NCBI GenBank assembly: GCA_963732905.1
Contig: CAVTBM010000001.1
Coordinates: forward strand, 496,001 to 560,000
From: DASQZK01 sp963732905
GTDB taxonomy: Bacteria; Bacteroidota; Bacteroidia; Bacteroidales; GCA-2748055
Direction of reading: 5' to 3'
Length of the DNA stretch: 64,000 nt
This document shows positions 63,106-64,000 of the stretch, one piece after another (the first letter of the stretch is position 1; each line of letters starts with the position of its first letter). A program made the position numbers and the translations under genes. The notes beneath the pieces were generated by a model. The model was not told where the DNA came from. It searched no databases and saw only the letters and a list, made by a program, of their open reading frames with translations.

Positions 63106-63990
63106 TTATTTGGGTTCAATGGTATATTTGATCCATCCCCTCTGACGGTAAGAATTGGCATCAACGGTAAATCTGGTAATTCTGGCGGCATCCAGCACTG
63201 CTTCCTCAATGCAGGGGTCCTGGTAGGTTTCCTTCAGTATGGTGGGATTGCCAACCACATTGCCTTCCTTATCAACATCAATCTGAACGGTTACTTCAAT
63301 ACGGCTGGTTACCACACAATTTTTGATATTCGGGAACACGTCATTTCCCCTTGTGCGACGGTTACCCAATCCGTATGATATTCCATTGCCCAGGCCTCCG
63401 CCTTGTCCGTAGTTAGGAGCGTCAGCCGAGCCATTCAGATTGCCCTGGTTACCGTTTCCCTGGGTTATACCTTCGGAACCTTCCTGTGTGCCCACACCCT
63501 TATTTCCGAAGGCATTCTGACCCATTTTCTGAAGCTTTTCCGCTTCAGCTTTTTTCCGCTGGTCCTCTTCCTTTTGTTTTCGTATTGCCTCCTGCCTCTG
63601 CTTTTCCTGTTCCAGCTTCTCCTTCTCCTCAGCCTGTTTTTTCAGTTCTTCGGCCGTCGGTTTATTTACTTTAACAGGTGATTCTTCATAATCCTGGGCC
63701 TGTTTATCGGATACCGGAGTTGTTTTAGCCGGCTTAACTTCTTTCTGAGGGGCTACATCTGGGACTGCATCTTCCTGTTTCTGGGGAACGGTTTCGGTTT
63801 TTCCACCCTGTTGCTCGTCGCCTGCAGGTTCGATATGACCCAGCCCTGTTGCTTCAGTTCCGAAATTCACGAGGATCCCTTCTTCTTCCGGTGGCGGGTC
63901 GGGATAACTGAAGCCAAAGAAAATAAGAAGCAGGGCAACGAGTACGTGTACTACAGTGGTTCCGATGACGCCGTTTTTGTGAAGGTTCAT
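63106..63990 (-). CDS. TonB-family energy-transducing protein
   Basis: This 294-residue protein has an N-terminal TM helix (~8-27), a Glu/Lys/Pro-rich linker with a long charged helix (KEKLEQEKQRQEAIRKQKEE), then a Gly/Asn-rich stretch and the C-terminal TonB domain (~215-294; RIEVTVQIDVDKEGNVVGNPTIL and WIKYTIEP). It links inner-membrane ExbB/ExbD energy to outer-membrane receptors or acts in a Tol-like system. Further genes probably lie beyond 63990, outside the window. Its 3' end converges with TauE. Confidence 0.93.
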   Translation of the reverse strand: MNLHKNGVIGTTVVHVLVALLLIFFGFSYPDPPPEEEGILVNFGTEATGLGHIEPAGDEQQGGKTETVPQKQEDAVPDVAPQKEVKPAKTTPVSDKQAQDYEESPVKVNKPTAEELKKQAEEKEKLEQEKQRQEAIRKQKEEDQRKKAEAEKLQKMGQNAFGNKGVGTQEGSEGITQGNGNQGNLNGSADAPNYGQGGGLGNGISYGLGNRRTRGNDVFPNIKNCVVTSRIEVTVQIDVDKEGNVVGNPTILKETYQDPCIEEAVLDAARITRFTVDANSYRQRGWIKYTIEPK

Positions 63991-64000
63991 CTTATAAGGG

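Overview
The window looks like chromosome of a Bacteroidota bacterium, probably Bacteroidales or Marinilabiliales-like. Two large surface proteins end in the gliding-motility C-terminal domain (CHU_C, type B cargo of the type IX secretion system), and one is paired with a PorP/SprF-type protein. There are also DUF4249 and DUF5687 proteins, a GldL-like membrane protein, the gene order RelA/SpoT - Fur - PurA, and many upstream regions carrying the Bacteroidota -7 box TAnnTTTG. The window holds about 48 protein genes, no rRNA or tRNA that I could recognise, no CRISPR array and no intact insertion sequence.

Layout. 1-9.7 kb: a truncated acyl-CoA synthetase, an MFS carrier, a lipoprotein plus a secreted ankyrin/beta-barrel protein, then a 1409-residue secreted adhesin followed 2 bp later by its SprF partner. 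9.7-13.4 kb (minus): an operon of ECF sigma factor, membrane anti-sigma/TPR protein and C39-peptidase ABC exporter. 13.5-21.5 kb: a GPH-type sugar carrier, a small HTH protein, a TPR histidine kinase, a lone GroES, a thioredoxin-like/glutaredoxin fusion, a YdjC/ChbG deacetylase, a threonine/serine dehydratase and a small outer-membrane protein. 21.5-24.1 kb (minus): a tight polyamine operon made of pyruvoyl arginine decarboxylase, agmatinase and a deoxyhypusine-synthase-like enzyme. This predicts arginine to agmatine to putrescine to a putrescine-derived polyamine. A decayed histidine kinase lies just upstream.

24.5-33 kb (minus): a DUF6263 protein, purA, a Fur-family regulator, relA/spoT, a second CHU_C protein with fibronectin-like repeats and a DUF4249 lipoprotein. 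33-38 kb: a CLC chloride protein with CBS domains, a secreted barrel protein and a sulfatase. 38.3-40.1 kb: a PadR regulator overlapping a membrane protein that contains three 63-residue GldL-like repeats.

40.4-46.9 kb: an uncharacterised cassette of a secreted protein, a non-canonical Nramp-related transporter, a short-chain epimerase-like protein and a DHDPS-family aldolase/lyase (plus strand), facing a Tat-exported Gfo/Idh/MocA oxidoreductase and a DoxX protein (minus strand). 47-53.8 kb: a tandem repeat bounded by inverted repeats, a DUF5687/ABC export pair, a DUF1295/ICMT-like methyltransferase, and a PAS kinase - response regulator - hybrid kinase set. 53.8-64 kb: a degraded stretch, a DUF2059 protein, a GH20-like hydrolase, a membrane-anchored sulfite-oxidase-like molybdoenzyme, a second CLC paralogue, glyA - response regulator - TauE, and a TonB protein at the edge.

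The best candidates for something undescribed are the Nramp-related/epimerase/DHDPS/oxidoreductase cassette, the sigma/TPR/C39-exporter operon without a visible substrate, the PadR/GldL-repeat pair, and the polyamine operon with a deoxyhypusine-synthase homologue. All functions are read from motifs and context. No database search was possible.
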